Positions 36,201 through 50,182 are shown, counted from the first letter of the stretch. The stretch: DNA of 64,000 bases from Tubulanus polymorphus (GCF_964204645.1 NC_134028.1:2636001-2700000); one strand, 5' to 3'. Notes: generated from the sequence alone by a model not told the origin. Numbers and translations are program-made.

Positions 36201-38375
36201 AAATTCCATATAAATACACCGGAAGCAAATTCATCTGATTTCAAGTTCAGGATTACATGATTCATGATTTTCTATATTCATCATATCCTTATTAACCACA
36301 CTATTTTTTTTTCTTCAACACCCACACGAAAGTTAACGGTTAAATAAACCACTCATGTTGTAAGACATTCCAAGTACACGTACAAAATATAATGGTATCA
36401 ATTTTACATCAGGCGATAGCACAAGATCATTATTCGTGTCAACGACAATAAATCTTTGATGACTCTTTCGACGTCTTAGTTGTTTACGAGTAAAATGATC
36501 GTTTATCATTATGTACAGCCATATTAATATCAAATCACATGTACATGTATATCATATATACATTTAAAAAAACGTTATCTTTTTGATCATATTCAATGCC
36601 ATTAAATAGATGTTATTTACAGGTTAACCTACATTCGCAGTATTAATTCCTGTAAAGAATCATTCAGGGTAAAATTCGAGATGGTTGTGAAGTTGAATGT
36701 TCATAAAACGTTAAATCATACACATGCTTCGTTAATATCTAGTTAGATTTGGTTGAATACAACGCTCTTATTCGTGTCAACTGTAGATAAAAAAGGTCCC
36801 ACAACAGAATATCCTGCGATGAGATTTATTAAAATGAAACTACAACGTTTCGGCCGTCGATCAACCATCATCAGATGAGTTTTATCCCATAAAATTCTCC
36901 TGTGGGAATTTTTTTTCATTTATAGACGAGTATTTGAAACGCCGTTCCCATTCCTTAAAACTGGATTGATCAATCTAATGGAAGTCCCGTGTGAAATGGT
37001 TTCAATTTGACTCCGAATAAATCAATCCATGTTCAATCATTTAAACTGAGAGTTAAATGTTAATCTAAAAACACGCTCCTGGACATCGATACCCCGTTAA
37101 AGCTCATCTAAACATTCGATGAATTATTCCAAGGCAATGAAGCGAAAAACGCTGGCAGTAGCGCGCAGTTTTCATTTAGAGAAATGCCAGACGTTCCCAT
37201 AAGGTACGTAAATAATGTACAAATGTTTTCCATCCTTTGAAGCCATGTTAAAAGGCACCAATGATTTCTAATGATTCGGTTATTACCCCGGTAGGTTTCT
37301 TTGTACATTCTTCGATTAAGTAAATTAATACATTTACACTACAAGTCTATCACAATATCAGGAAACAAATTCCACACATTTCAACTGGAAAATGGAATGA
37401 AAAATAACAAAATATGGTTGGGCCACAAAATCTATCGCTTCTTGAGTGATAACCAAAGCTCGAATTTGAACTTCGGCGTTTTAATAAGTTGCGACGAACG
37501 GCAAATCGTAGGGCATCCATTTACGTATGGTGTGTCAAATAATACTCTCGAAAAAAAAAGAATATAAATCACTCGTATATAGATAAAATCGGAACCCAGG
37601 TTTGACGGTTTGATATATTACACACACACAGAAAGTTCCCCCAACCCATTAACTGATAATGATAATACAGTTCATGTAGGTCTAGAACAGCTCTCAGTAT
37701 TATACTCCACATGATTAACACTTACCAAAAACGACACACGTGGGTACCAAATGACTCTTAACGACAGATCTTTACACATTAAAATTTCCCAAGACGCTTT
37801 AAATAATAATATTTATATATGTATATATATAAGTTTGTACCATATATCTTTAAAAGACTACATCACAGAGATGGAGACCAGTCACGTGCACGTGTGACTC
37901 TACGCCCGTCACGCTTAATTGACGGCTTTCGTGGCAGAATTGTTTTATTCTATTCCGGATGATGGAGATCTTTTGTTGATGTATCCAGCGAAATATTTTT
38001 TCCATCGATGTATACACAATAATATAGTTACACCACATATATACGTACGTAACACGTGATATAATTGCGAAGTGTGTATCGTAGCCGCGCATACTATAAA
38101 CCACACCCCACGTCTACTGTACACAGACGGTCACAAACCATGGCATCAAAGAGAAAATAACTATATTTCATTTTACCCTGTTTATATAGACATCATCACG
38201 ATTAAAAAGCTATCATTCAATGCGCAGAAATTCAAAATGCGTCAGCGACATTAACAACGATCCCGACTATAATTTCGTATATGTACGTGAGAACAGGTTT
38301 CTGGCGATCGCGCGCGATACCTTTTTATATATCATCAGAGCACATTTACTAAATTGAACATCCCACACGATCTAA
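33292..38375. other. Intergenic region and likely CBX 3' UTR, with unassigned coding-like fragments
   Basis: Mostly AT-rich, with no complete gene recognised. On the minus strand, three segments read like exons of an unknown protein: 34828-34737 (after CAG acceptor; reads TDQERRAAEVALKQIDG), 34337 to about 34062 (after CTAG acceptor; reads GDLVDLDGLSYKGDTRKP) and about 33790-33650 (reads LHIDERHREEWG, KIIGEPKMAQLVSI). I could not join them into one frame. The CBX 3' UTR must occupy some of the right end, but no decisive poly(A) signal was found. Short CA and AT repeats lie near 37621 and 37810. Confidence 0.3.
36842..36880 (-). other. CTGATGA...GAAAC motif, hammerhead-ribozyme-like or retroelement signature
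   Basis: On the minus strand CTGATGA (36874-36868) is followed, 17 bases on, by GAAAC (36851-36847), with GGTTGATCGACGGCC between. CTGATGA and GAAA are the two core strands of a hammerhead ribozyme, and such motifs occur in Penelope-like elements. The intervening stem II pairs poorly here, and I found no clear stems I and III, so activity is doubtful. Confidence 0.2.
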
Positions 38376-40036
38376 TCACTTAGAGCTATCGCTAGATACG
38401 GAGGAATGGTTCTCTGTTGTCCGCGACCGGAAGAACCCCCAATCGGTGGTGCACTCTTTAATCGTTACAGTCATGTTATTCGTGGTGACATCTGTAATCG
38501 AAACACTGTCCAGTAATGGTTTTATATTGGCCGGCGGTGACCAGTATATACGACTATCGTCCAACTCTTCGATGTTATTATTATTCAGACCAGCCGCCGA
38601 CCCGCCTTTCGTTTTGGTCATGGTACTGGTCGCGTTGCCGTTTACTGGATTATTTTTCGTAGTATCGGCCCCCGAGTCGGTAGCGGAGGTGTCACTATGC
38701 GCGCTATCGTGCCCGTTAATCCCGGCGCTCGAAGACCCGTCGGTTGCGTTTTTACCGTTATCTTCCAACCGATGATCGGAAGTTATCGGTATCGGAACCT
38801 CCGTGTCCAGTCCTGTACTATGAGTAATACAGGGGGCGTTCGTCCCGTGCGTTTTGATTACAGTTTTGATAGGGGGACGATTGATCGGCGCTACGCGCGG
38901 CGCGCTGGTAGCTTTCGGCGCAATAGCTGCTGGGCGCGCCGGTTCCACGGTCACGGGCGCCACCGACGGCACGGTGAGAGGCCGGACTGTTTTTAGTTTC
39001 GGTGGTCGACCAGGTCGCCGACGTGGTACGACCGGCGTTGATGTCGGTGTTGGTCCAGTATCGGCGGTACGTAACGGTTTGGGTATTTTCAGAGTCGTAG
39101 TCGGTTCCTTTACGATCGGCGTTTCGGGCTTATCGCGACCCCCGGGCGATGATGTCGAGTTACCTCGCGGAGTTGTTTCATCAGCCGGATCGATGGTATT
39201 GGTCTCACGAACCGGTGATACAACACCGCTATCGACTTGTTCTATGTCGTTGACACCGTTATTAATGTTACCGCTAGATTCAGGTTCAGGACTCGACAAC
39301 GGCGACTTGGAACCATGAAGCTGAAATATGTGCGGAAAGACAATATTTTAGACATTCCAATCGTACAAGTTGCGAGTTCTTATCTGTAACCGTTTTCGAA
39401 ATATTAAAGATCTGGCGAAGTACTTTCATTTGACGCTTCAAAATGGCGGCACGTGCTACAAACACCCCCGTATATAATAAATTCTACTTACCTCCAAGCG
39501 CGGTCTTTTCGGTGGCGGGCCGCGTTTTCCTGAAGGAAAGATCCCTGCCTCGACGCTGCAAGAAATAGAATCGTTCAGATAATTCACGTTGACAGTGTAT
39601 TAACTTGTTCCGTATCGGCGACGGCATCGCTCAATGCATGCTGCACATACGGCATTATACATTACAACGTCGTACTCACCCTTGCTTGTATTGCTCGATC
39701 AGTCTTTCATCTAGAATGTTATCTTGCGGTTCCCACGTATTGTACCTGCAAATAAACATCATCGCGGTAATAGTAACGACATTGCCGAGTGGTTGTCGCC
39801 ATCGTAAGGCGCGAATTCAGACGTTTCTATATACTTACTTGTAACTCCAGCCTTTCCACTTTACCAGGTACTCTACTTTACCCTGGAATGAAACGACGCG
39901 ACGTCAACACAGTTTACCTCTAAATCACCCATTTACCCACGTATCTAATTCAATCCACATGTCCTACCTTACGAATACGTCTTTTCTCTATACGTTCGGC
40001 GGCGAATACTCGCTCACCCACGTCCGTTAGTTCCAT
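38376..40036 (-). CDS. Polycomb chromobox protein with AT-hook-like motif
   Basis: Minus-strand exons 39968-40036, 39839-39882, 39680-39745, 39492-39555 and 38376-39320 encode 395 residues. Exons 1-4 hold the chromodomain: [50 protein letters not shown]. The aromatic cage residues (F in VFAAE, and the two Trp of WKGW) that bind H3K27me3 are present. Exon 4 ends in a basic KRGPPPKRPRLE. The large last exon is Ser/Thr/Pro-rich and contains RRRPGRPPKLK, a GRP-core AT hook like that of CBX2. It also has the C-terminal Pc box IKPLLDSVSITDVTTNNMTV, which binds RING1 in PRC1. This places it in the CBX2/4/6/7/8 (Polycomb) group, not HP1. It continues 33 residues past the usual Pc box (TTDWGFFRSRTTENHSS...). 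It should act in nuclear gene silencing. Which vertebrate CBX it matches best is not resolvable, since the family expanded within vertebrates. Confidence 0.93.
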
Positions 40037-40856
40037 TTTGGGGTGTAAATTGCGCGGACCTCTCTACGTTGTATCCTTCACCACTGACAGAGCTACGCGG
40101 CTATCCCATAATACTAATGTGACGTTGGCGCAGATATTATCATAATAAGTCGAACAGCGATTGGTGGAAATACGTCACGCGCTAACCTATAAATACACGA
40201 CATGGAAAGAGAAGAGTTGCGCGCGTTTAAAAAAGAAGGTAGACGTGTCTGAGGCAAGAAAATGGCGGTATCTTAATGCGTACAGCCCTGTGAGAGAGGG
40301 ACGGAAATATACCATGTGCTGGTGTGACGTCAACGCCGCGTAGTAGAGTTCAGGTGACGACGACCCCGATATCACCACACACCGATGGCACGTTCTTTTG
40401 TTGTGCGAGGGGAACAGATGTATTATTAGTTTCAATGCGAAGCCATTGTGAAAGGATATTTCCAAATTTGAAATAGCTACACAGAGTATACGCGCGGTGA
40501 AGAAACTGAGGCTAGTATAAATAGCACGACGCGTCCGCCAATATTAAACACAATAGCCGCTAACGACATCGCGGAAAGATTTATGGGAGCGCGATTTTTT
40601 AAGCGGTGTATGGAAGGCTTCAGACGCGCATGTGTGATGGCGGGCATTATGGATGCTCGGCATTGTAAAACGCGATGGCTGCGTGAACAGCTGAGACTAG
40701 AGTGTGTTCGTGAGAACATGAAAGACGAAACCTTCTCCGAGAGTCACCTTGTTACGTACAGTGTATCTATAACAACCTGCATTAAATGGCAGAGTTTTAA
40801 TTACAGATTGAGTCACGATAGGAGCCTGCGCGACGGTGATCCATACCATTTTGTCA

Positions 40857-41540
40857 ATTCGAAAGTGAATTCTGTAATCAGCCTAATAACCATGTTCAAA
40901 CAATGATAGCCATATATAGACGATTGGCACAAGATTATGAATTAGACAAACACAACGCGGAGAGATCGCCTTACGGAGGTGTAGTGGAATCAGCTTTTAA
41001 TACTGACAAGCGAATTTCCTGACAAATGTTATACAACTTGTAAAATTCAAAGTGAATTCAGTCCAATAACCGTGTTTCAAAGAACAACTGCACCCTCCGA
41101 CTACAAGGGCATGTAAATTGTCCTATAATAAGCACACGATTAGTTTGTTAGTTTCATATAGTCATATATACACGACGCCTATAAAACTCCTGATGTGAAT
41201 AACCCCGTAATAAAATTAGGCACGGAATTCTAGTGCGACTAAATACCGGCATCAGCTTTTGAATAATACTGACAAATGATTTTTCTATTATAGATATTTT
41301 TTCAAATAGTAAAATTCAAATCAGCCTAACGTTACCAGTTTCAAAGAACAACTGAACCGTCTAAAGGATTTATCAATTCCTCTCTAATAGGCAAAAGATT
41401 AATTTGACAATTACAGTCATGTATACAACGTCTAAAAACGCCTGATGTGCAATCCTGTGAAATTAGGCTTGACGTTCTGGTGCTGTGCTATTAAAAGGTT
41501 GACATCAGCTTTTAACTAATGCTGACAAATAACTACATTT
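40857..41540. repeat. Diverged tandem duplication, unit about 255-260 bases
   Basis: The same ordered phrases return about 2.6 times. ATCAGCTTTT plus CTGACAA occurs from 40989, 41251 and 41504. TAAAATTCAAA...CAGTCCAATAACCGTGTTTC then AAAGAACAACTG occurs near 41040, with a counterpart near 41310. CCTGATGTG follows GACGCCTATAAAACT near 41175 and CGTCTAAAAACG near 41430. The spacing is 262 and 253 bases. Copies are clearly diverged, so this is an old duplication. No function is evident. Confidence 0.7.
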
Positions 41541-44500
41541 CCATTGGATATTGAACGTCTAAAATCCGGCATTTCACCCGACGAGTTTACACATGTAAAT
41601 CACGCAACCAGATTTACAAACGCAATAAAAACTGCATTTTATCACGTCCAGGCATATGTGCATTTCCAAACGCTTATGTCACCAATCTATTTTACTTTCC
41701 AGTGACAAAATAATATATCAAACCCTTTTGACAGTATGAATAATCGAAAATAACGTTTCGGAAGAAGTCCCACAATTTTAGAAAATGTTAAGAATTCAAC
41801 AAACCACCAAATTTCGGATTCAACGCACCCGAAACAATATTATGGTGGTCGTTGAATCCTCGCAAATATTTTTCTAATAAATAATTGTGACATAATTCCT
41901 ATCGACTCATATGAATAATACCTTTGAAGAGAGATACCTATCGATAAATATTCACACACAAGTCGTGAACGTGTAAAACACCACTAGCACTTGATATATA
42001 CGTGCGTACACTTCAATAATTTCGGTACGACGAATTATTTCTACAGGTTTTGAGCGTGAGACAAACCGACAAATGAATAATGAATGTATACAGTTTGCGC
42101 ACGGGTGAACCGAACAATTCGTCGTCTAACGAATATTTTTTTGCACAGCTGTGACTTCATACATGGCCGAAGATTTCAATCTGCGTGACACGAAAAACGC
42201 ACGAGCGTCCGTATTTAGCAGTTTGAAAATTATGCTAAGAGTTTTTAAAAATCTGGTACGTTTTTAGAATTTAAGAATCGTAAGTTCAGCTTGTATCTAA
42301 GCGGATTATTTGTTCGGTAAATGATTTCGCATTGCAGAATTTTATTACAGCAAAAATTAGATTTATTCATGGTTGGAAAATTGCGCAAATATTTATCAAC
42401 GTTCACCAGTGTTTTGATGCCTGTTTCAAGGATCCCTCGTAACTAATGCGATGATTAAACGCGTCCTTTTTTGTCCGGAAAATCGTGTAAAAATTGTCAG
42501 CGGTAAAACATAGAAATTGTTATATACTTCTCTCTCGGTCGTAAAGCATGCTCTATGAACAACCAGAATTATTCATATCGACCACTTTTGAAAGATTGAG
42601 TACAGAAAATAATTTCGATATAGCGTTGCCTGGTTTTACTTAAAACAATAAGTAGATACAATTCCTATATAGTAAATTCTGGATATACAAATAATTTATT
42701 GTACGGATAAAACGGAATGACGGAGAAGGTATGAACAATCTATAAGTGGAAAATCTATAATTCAGAAATAAATCTATCGTCGATGTAGCTCTCAATTTGT
42801 TTGATAAAATCATGGAATTCGTGCGCTAATAATTGTGGAAATGACGTTCAATTTGTACAAACGAAAATCCTTTTAAAGACGAATTCTTTTTGCACAAGAA
42901 ATGGAAAAATACTGAAGGTAAAAATAAGCGCGTTGTAAATTCCCCAGCTATTTTGACCATTCAGTGCGAGTTCAGTAAATTCAACCACCCCAGAATGTCG
43001 ACCTTTTAAACGTATCTAATCAGAAGAAAAATGTGTAGTGTCGTCATGGAAGCCTAAATGTTCATTTTGTTCTTAGCTTGAATTTTCTTGAATTTCTGCC
43101 CGATATCCTACCGAATTTCCAAGGTTATAGAAAAACCATTATACTACAAAAATAGGTTTTTTTAGGGAGAAAAGAACATGAGGACACTGCATATGAATCT
43201 TTCTTGTTTTGGCACAAATTGTATCCTGAGTTTGTGTAATTATTGCAACCATTTCACTAGGACGTTAGAAGTTATTTGAGGATAAAAAATGAATTTTACC
43301 AAGTTACCTAAAAGCAGTCTAGATGAGCGAAACACTTGATGTGAAGAACAGAATATATGTATAGTGAAACTGAAACTCAAAATTGTGTCAACGAAAATGG
43401 CGAACGAAGACTTTGAAAATATGACTCGTCCTAGGGAAAACTTATTAGATTATTTTGTATGGATTTTGTTTGATAAATGATCTATCAATTGGCAGCTGTG
43501 TTTTCTATCGGATTTGACTGAGTGTATTAGGATCAGTCATTGTAAGAACGCTATTACTAACACCGAAATTTAAAATGATTAACGGGTGTATTAACCAATT
43601 AGACCCCGTAAACCTCGAACGGAATTAACGTGCGTTATACTTACGACGCTTTTATTGCACAGTCAAATGGTAATTATTCACGGATTTAAATTTGATGTAC
43701 AATACATAGTTGCCCAGGCGAGGTGTGACCAATACATACATATATACGTCGGTCCCTTTTATCGCCTTTTATAATAGATTAGGGATTTAATAACTGCCTG
43801 GATGCACGGTTTCATCCGTACTTATCTTACTTATGTACCGAGGTACCTACATTTTTCGTCGGGCCGATGGCTGGTGGATCTTGTCACTTTGCGCTTCGGA
43901 TATATACCCTATTATATTATGTGACTGCACATTTGGAGTAATTTACATCCGATACCTTCCCATCAGCACAACGAGACCGGAATAATTATCCTTGCATGGG
44001 ACGACCGCTGAGTCATGTTCGATTCTTTGTCCAATGAAAAATGAAGTCGAAACAATGACTCATCGCCCGTACACATGAGTTATAAGCTTTACACACCGGT
44101 TTACAGTTTTACGTGTAATATTTCATCAGATTTTCTCATCTAGATAATTTTTAATCGCACCAATCTAATTGGCACCGATCTGCGATGGGACTCGTCGTGG
44201 AGGAAACGAGGATTTTATTCACTGTCAAAAAATAGCTAGTGTTCAAAATGCAATTACATGTTAATATACAGCGTTACTTGTTATGCAGATTAATTAAATT
44301 CTACATTTCTATCATATCCCAAAAATTCGTGAATTCTTCCTCCTTAAAATGTTCTCCGAGCATAGATATTGATGATGAAAATACGGAGTGGTCCAGAAGA
44401 ATTTCTATCAACATTCGAAAAATAGTAAATCCTTTTCGCTGCCAAAAACACAGCAATTTTCAGAAATATCAGTCGTTCCTGGAAGGTTTAGATTATTGTG

Positions 44501-47500
44501 CCGTTGAATTACAGATCTCATCAAATATTCTTTAATATCCCTATCCTGCTTTCGTTAAAGCATATTTGTAAGAATTTAAGAAATAAACTTTCAAGACATA
44601 TCAATAAATCGGAAATACAGTACAACGAAATTATACATAGTCGAAAGACGGGATAAAACTACAAGAATGTCTTTGAATACAAGTATATATTTATTTCAAG
44701 GGGTTCTTGCCCTTATATAAAACACAGATTTTAAATAGACGAATATCCTAATAACATACAGTTTGATATTTACGGCAATGAGTAGCCTACAAATTATTGC
44801 AGATATCATAAGAGCCTATAAAAAATATTTTGAATGATGAAAACGCTTAGAAAAATATACAAAATTCTGCACGGGGTGCGTATTTCTCAGCCTGTCGGGA
44901 GCTTTACAACCCAAAAGTTAACGAATAGTTTTTGACATTGACGCGACCTTTCCGGCCACGGCGCATTTCACTCGATATCGCATCAAATGATTCGAAATAA
45001 TTAGATTTGTGGTGAATTTCTTGTCGATATTTCACCGAAGATCATACATTCAATATGTCCCCGAAAGTGACAATCTTGTCGCAATCACAAAATTAGGAAA
45101 TTAAGGTATTCTATGGCTTAATAGATTTAGACTAGTTATAAAGTACAGTAGTTCGTTATCTCATATATCGAAATGGGACCTGATTTGAAAGTCTTTCCGA
45201 GATACTTGTCGCTGTATCGGTCATTCTAAATTTGCAAGATAAAATTCCGCAAAGCGTGTGCCACAAGAATCACATTGAGATATCGTAGAATCCATTATAA
45301 AGTATAAAACTTAAAAGCGGGGAACTTAAAAACTGCGGTTCAATTCACAGATTCTCCATTTTTAAATTTCTAAATGTAGCCAACCATTGCTTTTCCATAA
45401 ATAATTCCTGACCGGCATTAAAACTAGTTAAAACACGCAAAACATTTAAAAAAATCACCTTCTAAAGCAGTAAACCTCGACACGGATCATTGAACAGTCC
45501 GGTCTTTCCTTGCGTGGCGTTTCATATTTTGGGCTTAATTCTAAAACTAGTGCAAGGTTTCTATACCGGCGTGGTAATGAATTATTTAAAACTAATTCAG
45601 TGTTTTACGAAATAAATTCACACCGTTCAGGAAAGTCTTAATTTCCCATCGGGTCGTTGAATATTCATTTCGAAGCGTTGTTTGTTTCGAATTAATTCAC
45701 ACATCGCATCGTTTTTTATCTATCTTCTAGCAAACTGACCTAAAAATAAATTTCTTCTTCTTTTCTGGCATAACGCTGGGAAATATGATTTGCCGACACT
45801 GGTATTTTGACAAACTTGTCAAACTGAATGGAAATCCGATGATGTTTACTGATAACTGGTTAAAAACCTCTATCTAACTAACAGCACATTAACTCTCGTA
45901 TGTCTGACATTCGTACATTTTAGAAACACACTATCAAATTTGAAACACGATAATGTATTTATATGAAATTGATCTGACACTTTTCATGAGGTTATTATAG
46001 TTTTTAAATCTTTCTACGTGGTTTCGTCAGTATTCTGTGAATATCACATCAATCCCACATGAATATATATACGTACACGTCTTTTGGAAAGAAAATATTT
46101 TGATTTTCGATGAAAATAATTATGACATTTACAAGCAAAACACACCACACATCGTAACCGGCAAATTAGCTCATTTCAATTTTGCACGAGTTTCTTCATA
46201 TCTGCACGTACTTGATTGTTCCACTAAAAATATAAAATCACCGACAACGTGTACCCGTACCCCGTATGTACATACATACCTCTCTAGCGTGATCTGTTTG
46301 CAGTACCGTAAAAGATCAAGGACTCTGCCAACGCGGTTTGTATATGCGCCGGTACTTTCAGTACAGCAACATACGTAACGTGTACGGATATGGTGTTGTG
46401 TGTGTGTGTCTGCTATACTGCAGTAGATCTAGAACGATCGATACAGCACTGACTGGTGGGAGTACTACATCGTCGAATGCTGTGGTGTCTGCAAGCGCTG
46501 TGCACCAAGATCATTAATTTGCTCCAATTCAAAGTGAACACGAAAAGACGCGACGGCTTCGTATGATGTTCTCTACCAGTCCAATATTTTAATGATAAAA
46601 GATAACGCCATTTTTCTTTCTTTCTAAAGCGGAGGCCGTGGTTAAGTGGTTCGTTGTTTCAATAATGGCAAAATCCCATATCCGTCCAAAAAAATTGCGA
46701 TTCATTTATTTAATCGCAGATTACCTTGAAATTCAGAAAAACGCCTCGCTAGTTATATACATTAATAGCCTGATAAAAGTCAAATAAAAGCTCAACCTTT
46801 ATGAATAACTTCTTGATTTTCATGGATGATATAAACGAGTGAACAAGCATTTTACAAAAAGGGAATTGATAAATAAGCTCTTGTTCAAAATTACTCTCCA
46901 TCTAGATTTCTACATTACGGAATATTCGATTTATTTTATCCTGGGGAAATTTTATATTCGGCAACAAAACGAGAATGTAGATCATATGATACACTAATTC
47001 AGAGATAAAGCAAAAATACGTGAATAATTTTGTTTTTAATAATACGCATTAACAAGGAAGCGATTAGTGGATGGAATTGAATGGAATCACTAGAATATTG
47101 ACAACTAATTCGTTTATAAGTACATCGAAACACTGGAATAATAGAAATCATCCCTCGTGGATTTTCCGTACAAGCAAAAATAGTCTTTATGAAATTTTGG
47201 TACGAGTCTCATAAAACTTTATTCTGTCTTCTGTATGCGAATAAATTTCGCTCGTGAATTTCGGGGTAGTACGTGTATCGTGTCAGTTTAGAATATATAA
47301 TGTTCGGGTCGAACGAAAAATGAAAGTAGAAGCGATTTTTCCGGCGTCTGGTCGTTAGAAAAATCCGTTCGCGCTATCGAACAGAAATACCACTTAAACA
47401 GAGAATGAATGGCATTTTGATAAAAAGATGAAAATACCCATGTAACTGACGAATGTTCGGGAGGTTTATGGCATATATTGTGAAACGTGAAAATTGTCTG

Positions 47501-48369
47501 CACCGGCGTTAGTTTTCTCGCATTTTTAATAAGTCACCTGTCATTTTAGGTAATTTGACGAACTCCTAGTGATATAGTTTCTGCAATCATGCGATCACGT
47601 TTCGAGGACTATTTCGATCACAACTCATATGAAATGCTAAATTTCTCCCGTTGGTGTTCGTTGCGCTTCAAACTCGCGGAATTATTTTGTCTTTAACCTG
47701 ACGATAAATATCTTCGTAAAGTCGCAAAATATCGTTCGTTTTACGCGTGCCTTCAACACTCTTTGATAACAAATGTATCTCGATCGCGGAAAGAATAAGA
47801 CGAAGCCGTTCATTAGCAGACGAAATCTAAATTGTCACCACTGAAAATGTTTTCTCCCACGTACGACGCATAGCACACGTTTTACCTGAAATTGTATCCA
47901 TTATTTCTGATATACATATATGCGTTAATAGACTATTTCTACCACTTCGAATCTTTTATTTGCGCGCAATATGTCGAAGGTGTCGCAGCTGATGGCGATC
48001 TAACAACAACGAGAGACGTCAAAGTAAAAATATGATTTATGTCATAGGTATACGGTCGATTCTATTATCTTGTTTCCTAAACCGTGTTGCGGACAAGGAA
48101 ATTAATTTCGCCTCTTATTCACGAAGATTATCGAATCGTGCGTGGTAAAAAGAAAAATTATCAAACATTGAATATACTTATATGAATTTCATGTAATACA
48201 GGCTCGGAACAATCAAGTATAAACAGATAGGGATTTCGCTTATTCCCTTTCACCGCTTCTCATCGTGAAATTCGAGTCAGAATCTGAGTGGTTTAAACGA
48301 ATAATATTCATACACATTTTCAGATTGTCGTCCGATTAACGTCACGTTATTTTCAGTCCGTCTTATCGT

Positions 48370-48397
48370 GGAATCTAAAACGATCGTTTTAGAGTCC
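48370..48397. repeat. 28-base palindrome
   Basis: The centre TCTAAAACGATCGTTTTAGA is a perfect 20-base palindrome, and one mismatched base pair and GG/CC extend it. It shares the TCTAAAACG arm with the palindrome at 48982-49016. Confidence 0.7.
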
Positions 48398-48981
48398 ATG
48401 GTTTTATAATAGACTCAAGTAAAGATGAGTCAATCGAAAATTCATTTCTTTTTATAATCGAGTACATCAGTTAAAAAACTCGATTTAAAAATCTAGCCAA
48501 CAAAATCGTCCACGATCCCGCGAGATTCTGAGGTTAAATTCTATATGCTCGGCTGACCAATTTTTTGTAGGGATTTAAGGATTATAGGCCTATAACATTT
48601 AGTTGTCGTCAATATTTTTTCGCCAGTCAAACATTGCTTGTAGATAGTTATTTTTTTGTGAAAAACACACTACAGGTATAGGCCTCATATCGCATATCCG
48701 GCCCATGTGACGGGAGCAACTCAGTCAAGATACCCATAACATTACATACGAGTGCATTTCTCTTGGGTAGAAATGTTGACCTACTTTCCAAAACGCACGA
48801 ACATTGGTTTGTTATATATCAAGTTTTTGTAAAACGAGGAACACGATTTAGGTCAGAACCTATTACCCCGATCACTCGGTCTTCTAGACTAGATTGATGA
48901 CGATAAAGATGTTATTTCATGTAGGCTATATGTCGTCGCGGTATTCCAGATAACACAATTCTGAATGATTACCCCCGATTT

Positions 48982-49016
48982 GATCATAGACTCTAAACGT
49001 TTTAGAGTCGATGATC
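48982..49016. repeat. 35-base imperfect palindrome
   Basis: Arms GATCATAGACTCTAAA and TTTTAGAGTCGATGATC face each other around CG. It is related in sequence to the palindrome 600 bases to the left. Confidence 0.7.
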
Positions 49017-50141
49017 GTATCAAACGAAATGTTCCCGAGCCCGAGATTGTGTGTTAGGATTCAAACTGATGATCCACGCATTAGATCAGCGATTCCTGAT
49101 GATACATTCCACACGCGTGGATGTGCTCTTACTTTTTCTAGACAGGTTGGTCGGGTTCTGTGAAAGCCGTATGAAAACCTTGGGCGAGCATGTTCAAATT
49201 ACTGAAATCAATTCCACAATGGTTGCACCCAGCACGTCTAGTTTTGGTCGGAAACATATCATATGTTGCTTGGTGTATGGTGAATGGGATATTTGCTTAT
49301 ATTCGCACCTGGATTTTAAATTCGATTCATTCGCCTAAGTACACACACTCACACTAAATACAAGCACGAATTGAGTTATCAATAATGAAAAATGCTCAGA
49401 CACGTCGTCACGCAGTGTTACTCGATCGTTGTTGGTGCAGCTTAAGTCGTTGCCGAGTTGTGATATCCGTAGATTTTTTTCATAGATCCACATTTAAGTT
49501 CTTTATAAAATAAGAATATATCGTATTACATCGTATTACATGTGCTTAGAATTGTTTTGGTAGAAAAATAGATGTTGCGAGATTTTTATCAAGACTGTCA
49601 TCAAATTTCTGTTGTTACTACTTAAACCTTCCCCGACTCCCCGTTGCAGCAGTATCGATATTTTCTTTGACGATACATTATATGAAGAAAAACTCTCGTT
49701 CGTTTCATTTTTATGCCTTATTCTGCTCATATAATGATGTCCTTCGTGTGCGTCCAGAAAATATTACAACAATGCTGAAACGTTTTCTTCGTGGCCCGCG
49801 ACTACAGAAAAATGTATATACGTTTTTCCGTTGATTGAAATATCGGATATTTCTTCGTGGGATGTATAGAAGTTGAAAATACATCAAATGAGTCATCATC
49901 CTACTGCAGGCAAAATAAGAATTTGATTAACTAACTTGCTATAAATGCCACAACTTGCTCGACTTATCATCAATCAGTTCGAGCCAGCCACACTTCACGC
50001 CCAAACACGACAGACAATACATAATAAGGTTGAAACTATATACAATTTAAAGAGATTAAAATCGAAATCGAAATTTATCTATCAAGAATTAGAATCAGAC
50101 TACACGACGTTTCGAACTGTAGAGACATAACGAGGCATCAC

Positions 50142-50142
<1 letters not shown>

Positions 50143-50182
<40 letters not shown>
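50143..50182. repeat. (AG)n microsatellite
   Basis: About 20 uninterrupted AG units. A shorter AG run lies near 56441-56462. Confidence 0.95.

Noticed and set aside
38854-39318. 154-codon plus-strand open frame opposite CBX exon 5
   Set aside because: It is the antisense shadow of the Pro/Thr-rich CBX exon.
40583-40906. 107-codon plus-strand open frame upstream of CBX
   Set aside because: No similarity recognised and no splice or promoter support. It overlaps the CG-richer CBX promoter side and the start of the tandem duplication.
46037-46378. 113-codon plus-strand open frame
   Set aside because: AT-rich, low-complexity translation with no recognisable domain. Likely chance.
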